Source of the DNA: Sergeia podlipaevii
Lineage: Eukaryota; Euglenozoa; Kinetoplastea; Trypanosomatida; Trypanosomatidae
Length of the DNA: 17,554 nt
Direction of reading: 5' to 3'
NCBI GenBank assembly: GCA_030849805.1
Contig: JASANZ010001822.1
Location: 1 to 17,554 of the forward strand
Under the pieces are notes generated by a model. The model saw nothing but the letters and a program-made list of their open reading frames with translations. It did no database searches and had not been told where the DNA came from. The translations under genes and the position numbers were made by a program. Positions within the stretch are counted from its first letter, which is position 1; the number at the start of each line of letters is the position of its first letter. Below are positions 16,250 through 17,554 of this stretch, in pieces.

Positions 16250-16462
16250 TTATTGCGATCCATACCCCTTTACTCCAGTCGCCTTGGCAGTATCGCCGCT
16301 TCCGCTGCTGCTACTCTTGCCCTTTACCACTGCCTTGGACTGATCCTGCATGATCTTCTTCATCTCGCCTTGCACAAGCGTTTCGTTGCTAGCGTGGTAC
16401 ATCATGTACAAACCAGCACCTACAGTAGCAGCTGTTGCACCTCCAGCCACCGCCTTGTACAT
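16250..16462 (-). CDS. small single-pass membrane protein of unknown function (70 aa)
   Basis: The frame runs from ATG at 16462 to TAA at 16250. Residues 4-23 (AVAGGATAATVGAGLYMMYH) form a glycine/alanine-rich hydrophobic segment that can span a membrane. A polar helix with several Lys follows (30-48), then a Ser/Gly-rich linker (51-59) and a short tail. Coding is supported by the GC rise against the AT-rich flanks and by codon choice: every Lys is AAG and the residue mix is protein-like. A stop lies just upstream of the ATG, apart from a GTG I do not accept as start. A short protein with an N-terminal Gly/Ala-rich helix and Lys-rich soluble part is reminiscent of small mitochondrial inner-membrane subunits, but I do not recognise a family. 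No good pyrimidine tract lies within 150 nt; the nearest plausible acceptor gives a 5' UTR of about 250 nt. Confidence 0.62.
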   Translation of the reverse strand: MYKAVAGGATAATVGAGLYMMYHASNETLVQGEMKKIMQDQSKAVVKGKSSSSGSGDTAKATGVKGYGSQ

Positions 16463-16714
16463 GTGTGACGCGGTTGCACACCTCACTCAATTTTCTCTTC
16501 TTTCTTTTCTTCTTCTTCTTCTTCCAAAATGAATTTTTTTTTTGAGAACCTCTCAGTGCTTCTCTGTGAATGGACCTTTTCTAAAAGCTTATCAAACCAA
16601 ATGCGTATATGGGTGAGTTACATCAATCTTACTGGTTCTCTTACCCTTCAAGCTCTTTTGATGAAGCAGATTGCCGCAAACGAAGAGGAGAGGAAGATAA
16701 GAAGAAGAAAATGT

Positions 16715-16775
16715 ACTAAATGCAGAAGCAAAAAAAGTTGTAAGAGGGAAAGTAAAAGAGAGGATAAATAAATAA
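16715..16775 (-). promoter_or_regulatory. candidate trans-splice acceptor for the 70-aa protein gene
   Basis: The minus strand has a C/T-rich tract (complement of about 16720-16775, including CCTCTCTTTTACTTTCCCTC) followed by GCATTTAG with AG at 16716-16715. The implied 5' UTR of about 252 nt contains one upstream ATG, followed at once by TAA (16623-16618). Confidence 0.35.
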
Positions 16776-17081
16776 TAATGCAAAGCAAAGAACGACAAAA
16801 ATAATGATAGTAAGACAAGCACAAAGTGCTCATCAACCAAATAAAGCGAAAAAAAGAGGGGGGAAAGAGCTCCATGAAGCTACTTTCAATAAGCGTACCC
16901 CTGCGTTGCCACGCACACACGCAAGAGGTACTGAAGAGAGAATTTGACGGTGTAAAGCCCTTTCTCCTTCATCGTCTTATGTTGCCTGACGGTTCGGCTT
17001 TTCCTTTTTTCTTGTGTTTGTTGTTGTTATTCTTTCTTGTCTATCATTGCTCCCGGTCAAAAAAAAATATGCACCGCCCCT

Positions 17082-17113
<32 letters not shown>

Positions 17114-17554
17114 GAACGGAAAAAAAGAAAGGAGAAAAAAAGGTGAGAGCACTAGTGTGTACACGTGGTAGCTACTATGCGCGTAACAGTCTCAGCATTC
17201 CTACATACCATACCCCCACGCAATGCACTTAGCGAGTCTTGCCACATCTCTTGATTCCACTTTCAGTTTTCTTTGTGTTCATTTTCCAGATATCCGTTGT
17301 TTTCTTCTTTTCCTTTTTTTTTTTGGTTGTCATATGTCCTCTATCCTGACTGTGCTCGAACTCTCTCCTTCTCGTATGTTTCTTCACATTCACCTAGCTC
17401 TTCTCTTCTGCTTTTCTTTGTTGGCTGGTTGGTTGGTTTTTGTGTTGCTTTTGTTGGAGAAATGTAGTAACACAAAGATGTGAAAAAAAGGGAAAAAGAA
17501 AACCACGCTGATAGAGATGCTTAAAGAAGATATATATATATAAGCATGCCAGGA
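16776..17554. other. intergenic stretch at the right edge, no gene seen
   Basis: Mixed AT-rich DNA with poly-A runs, a CA run (about 17091-17104), pyrimidine-rich plus-strand blocks (about 16985-17045 and 17240-17460) and a TA run (17531-17542). Plus-strand frames here (for example 17223-17483) encode Phe/Leu/Ser-rich sequence typical of C/T-rich spacer. It is probably the 3' region of a further minus-strand gene outside the window. Confidence 0.55.

Noticed and set aside
16463..16486. Extending the 70-aa protein upstream to a GTG start
   Set aside because: Non-ATG initiation is not expected, and a TGA lies immediately before the GTG; the ATG at 16462 is preferred.
16529..16771. An 80-codon plus-strand frame after a pyrimidine tract (MNFFFENLSV...)
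   Set aside because: The upstream C/T tract is suggestive, but the C-terminal half is Lys/Arg/Glu-rich from A/G simple sequence, GC is low, and all other genes are on the opposite strand.
17223..17483. An 86-codon hydrophobic plus-strand frame resembling a membrane protein
   Set aside because: The hydrophobicity follows from C/T-rich DNA (Phe, Leu, Ser codons); there is no codon-position pattern or recognisable motif.
1..17554. tRNA, snRNA or spliced-leader genes
   Set aside because: I looked for tRNA B-box-like GGTTCGA..CC motifs and spliced-leader-like tandem units and saw none with matching partner elements; a covariance-model scan would settle it.

Overview
The window looks like nuclear DNA of a trypanosomatid (kinetoplastid) protist. 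Every convincing gene lies on the minus strand. No gene shows an intron. Genes are separated by 0.5-1.3 kb of AT-rich DNA full of homopolymers and TA/CA microsatellites, and a T/C-rich tract followed by AG (a candidate trans-splice acceptor) precedes most start codons. The genus cannot be fixed from the sequence alone. One N at 15939 points to a draft assembly.

Layout in transcription order (right to left). At 16250-16462 is a small 70-residue protein with one glycine/alanine-rich membrane segment. At 12844-15465 is an IQUB-like protein (ubiquitin-like region plus IQ motif, an axonemal radial-spoke family) with a long acidic N-terminal extension. At 10073-11524 is a PRP18-like second-step splicing factor. 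At 6756-9533 is a 925-residue leucine-rich-repeat protein whose repeat array is broken by acidic inserts. At 4424-5587 is a complete arrestin-fold protein. At about 2125-3162 is a frameshifted relic of a further arrestin-fold gene. At 1-672 is the 5' part of another arrestin-fold gene that runs off the left edge.

The notable local structure is the arrestin cluster: two apparently intact, diverged paralogues flank a decayed third copy. The relic can be followed as colinear peptide segments in changing frames, separated by A/T-rich insertions. It explains the unusually long (about 3.7 kb) stretch between the two intact genes. Both intact paralogues carry a cysteine-rich patch at the junction of the two arrestin lobes.

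The genes have unrelated roles (flagellum, splicing, LRR scaffold, arrestin adaptors), as expected for a kinetoplastid polycistronic unit where neighbours need not share a pathway. No RNA genes, transposons, CRISPR arrays or viral genes were recognised.
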